From NCBI GenBank assembly GCA_009923315.1, contig RFTU01000009.1, forward strand, positions 1 to 51,153: DNA of 51,153 nucleotides, in the 5' to 3' direction. The position numbers were made by a program, and so were the translations under genes. This document shows, piece by piece, positions 49,636-51,153 of this stretch (position 1 is the stretch's first letter; the number at the start of each line of letters is the position of its first letter). This DNA is from Betaproteobacteria bacterium. GTDB lineage: Bacteria; Pseudomonadota; Gammaproteobacteria; Burkholderiales; Burkholderiaceae_C. The notes under the pieces are model-generated. The model was not told where the DNA came from. It worked only from the letters and a program-made list of their open reading frames with translations, and ran no database searches.

Positions 49636-49640
49636 GCCGC

Positions 49641-49674
49641 CGGGGTCGTCGGGCCCGCAGAGCCCGGCGCCCCG
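49641..49674 (+). terminator. Hairpin after htpG
   Basis: A long GC-rich hairpin starting six bases after the htpG stop: CGGGG/CCCCG at the base, CG/CG in the middle and CGGGC/GCCCG at the top with a 7-base loop, one bulged T and one T-G pair. It is followed by CTCTTC rather than a clean U tract. Confidence 0.55.
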
Positions 49675-49722
49675 CTCTTCAGCGCGCAGGTGCTTGAGGG
49701 CGCTGGATGGCCCAAGCGTCCC

Positions 49723-50895
49723 TCATTCCTTGGCCATCAACTTCTTGGCCAAGCTCCAGCGGTGGACCTCACTCGGGCCGTCGTAGATGCGGAAGGGCCG
49801 CACATCGCGCCAAATCCGCTCGACGATGGTCTCGCCCGTCACGCCTTGTCCACCCAGAATCTGCACGCAGCGATCGACGACGCGGAAGATGGCCTCGGAC
49901 GCGATCACCTTGGTCATGCTCGATTCGGTGTTGGCCTTGCCCCCCTGATCAAGCACCCAGGCACAGTGCCAGATGGAAAGTCGGGCCGTGTGGATATCGA
50001 GCTCGTTGTCGGCGAGCATGAACCCTACGCCCTCGTGCTCGCCCAGGGGCTTGCCGAAGGCGGTGCGCTTTCGTGCATGGGCCAGGGCCACGTCGTGCGC
50101 TCGGCGCGCTGCACCCAGCCAGCGCATGCAGTGGGTCAGCCGCGCCGGCGCCAAGCGCACCTGCGCGTAGCGAAAGCCCTTGCCCAGTTCGCCCAGTACG
50201 GCATCAGGCCCCACGCGCAGGTTGTCAAACTTCACCACGCAATGGCCGCCCGGAAAGCACCGGTCCAGAGAATCCATCGTGCGCTCCACGGTGATACCCG
50301 GGGCGTTCATGTCTGACAGGAACATGGTGGCCGAACCATCGGGCAGGCGCGCCATGATGATGGCAAAGCCCGCGCCATCGGCACCGGTGATGAGCCACTT
50401 GGTCCCATTGATCAGCCAGCCTTCGCCATGGGCATCGCTCACCGGCATGGCGGTGGTTTGCAGCATCGAAGGGTCTGAGCCCGCGCCAGGAGGCGGCTCG
50501 GTCATGCAAAAGCACGAGCGAATCTGGCCCGATGCCAAAGGTGCCAACCACCGGTTCTTCTGATCGGCGGTGGCCACCACCTCCATGAGGTGCATATTGC
50601 CTTCATCTGGCGCGAACAGGTTCATCGCCAGAGGACCCAGGGTGGAATAACCCGCTTCCTCAAACACCACGGCGCGGCTGCGATGGTCCAGGCCGAGTCC
50701 GCCGTAATGCTCCGAGACATGCGGCGCCAGGAGCCCTGCCGTCTTGGCGCGCGCCACCAGCTCCAATCGGAAGTCTTCGCGGGGGCCGTGATCGCCCCAG
50801 CGCGGGTCGCGCTCCAACGGAATGATCTCATCGACGATGAAGCGGCGCACACGCGCCTGCAGAGCCTGCAGTTCGGGGGTGAGGGCGAAGTTCAT
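49723..50895 (-). CDS. Acyl-CoA dehydrogenase
   Basis: A 390-residue FAD-dependent acyl-CoA dehydrogenase. The N-terminal helical domain, the FCMTEPPPGAGSDPSML flavin/substrate block, the RTAFGKPLGEHEGVGFMLAD block and the C-terminal YDGPSEVHRWSLAKKLMA are all present; the Glu of GPSEVHR is the probable catalytic base position of the family. The start at 50895 (MNFALTPELQAL) has a G-rich ribosome-binding site; further in-frame ATGs upstream (50904, 50928) are less family-like. Chain-length or substrate type is not readable. Converges on htpG. Confidence 0.93.
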   Translation of the reverse strand: MNFALTPELQALQARVRRFIVDEIIPLERDPRWGDHGPREDFRLELVARAKTAGLLAPHVSEHYGGLGLDHRSRAVVFEEAGYSTLGPLAMNLFAPDEGNMHLMEVVATADQKNRWLAPLASGQIRSCFCMTEPPPGAGSDPSMLQTTAMPVSDAHGEGWLINGTKWLITGADGAGFAIIMARLPDGSATMFLSDMNAPGITVERTMDSLDRCFPGGHCVVKFDNLRVGPDAVLGELGKGFRYAQVRLAPARLTHCMRWLGAARRAHDVALAHARKRTAFGKPLGEHEGVGFMLADNELDIHTARLSIWHCAWVLDQGGKANTESSMTKVIASEAIFRVVDRCVQILGGQGVTGETIVERIWRDVRPFRIYDGPSEVHRWSLAKKLMAKE

Positions 50896-51022
50896 AACCC
50901 CCATCCTAGTTCGAATCCCCCAAGCCATAGGGCATGCGCATTCGAGGCCATCCTGTCGTGTTGCGCACCATCAAACAGCCCCACGCGCGCGCGCGGCGGC
51001 CATTTGCATGCATCATGCAGCC

Positions 51023-51153
51023 ATGAACAGAGCCCGCCCCCGCCCCCCCTTGGCCGTGTTGGCCTGGCGCCAGACTTGGCGTGACTTCCGTGCGGGTGAA
51101 TTGCGTCTGTTGGCCCTGGCGGTGGTGCTGGCGGTGGCGGCCCTGTCGGCGGT
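51023..51153 (+). CDS. ABC permease, YbbP/FtsX-like (partial, cut by window end)
   Basis: The first 43 codons of a gene that runs off the right edge. The start reads MNRARPRPPLAVLAWRQTWRD, then FRAGELRLLALAVVLAVAALSAV, a basic lead and a first transmembrane helix. This resembles the N-terminus of large FtsX-like permeases of the YbbP group, in which the WRQTWRDFRAGELRLL-type lead is common. It is divergent from the acyl-CoA dehydrogenase gene, with 127 bases between their starts and no obvious promoter. Confidence 0.65.
   Translation, partial: MNRARPRPPLAVLAWRQTWRDFRAGELRLLALAVVLAVAALSA

Overview
The window is high-GC DNA from a betaproteobacterium of the order Burkholderiales, most likely Comamonadaceae or a close relative (inference from gene order and protein style, not from a search). 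It is densely packed with ordinary chromosomal genes, mostly in short operons. I saw no rRNA, tRNA, CRISPR array, prophage or insertion sequence.

Layout. 0-9.3 kb: the tail of a membrane protein, a Tat-exported amidase, and metK with a clear intrinsic terminator. Divergent from metK is a tightly overlapped cell-envelope and chromosome operon (two LpxL/HtrB-type acyltransferases, dapF, a DUF484 gene, xerC), then rlmI and a convergent Lrp/AsnC regulator. 9.4-18.4 kb: glmS, a serine-hydrolase plus DUF1343/NamZ fusion gene that carries a frameshift, an S9 peptidase, a Tat-exported alpha/beta hydrolase and 4-hydroxyphenylpyruvate dioxygenase. 18.5-25.4 kb: a DUF3016 protein behind an octanucleotide repeat, a three-gene MacB/FtsX-type ABC exporter and an orphan family-5 substrate-binding protein. 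25.5-29.1 kb: an IorB-like molybdopterin hydroxylase large subunit that looks like a Tat lipoprotein, divergent from a DUF2520 Rossmann protein. 29.1-36.8 kb: a complete RND efflux triad (adaptor, pump, outer-membrane factor), divergent from a DEAD-box helicase with a His/Gly/Arg-rich tail. 36.9-39.2 kb: a DUF885 protein overlapped by a 4HBT thioesterase.

39.2-47.6 kb is the most accessory-looking part. A near-perfect palindrome of TetR-operator type precedes a branched-chain-amino-acid-type ABC transporter with fused LivM-LivG and no binding protein. It is followed by an XdhC-family protein, a three-component Rieske oxygenase whose large subunit closely resembles salicylate 5-hydroxylase NagG, and a family III CoA-transferase. 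With the thioesterase just upstream, this reads as an uptake and degradation locus for an aromatic acid (salicylate to gentisate is the best guess), but no ferredoxin reductase, gentisate dioxygenase, CoA ligase or regulator gene is present here.

47.6-51.2 kb: htpG behind a textbook sigma-32 promoter, an acyl-CoA dehydrogenase on the opposite strand, and the start of a YbbP/FtsX-type permease cut by the window end.

The points most worth following up are the frameshifted NamZ fusion, the aromatic-acid locus with its palindrome, the unpaired molybdo-hydroxylase, and several regulatory sites readable from sequence (metK promoter inside its divergent neighbour, Lrp-type inverted repeat, sigma-32 promoter). 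I did not find a convincing wholly new system.
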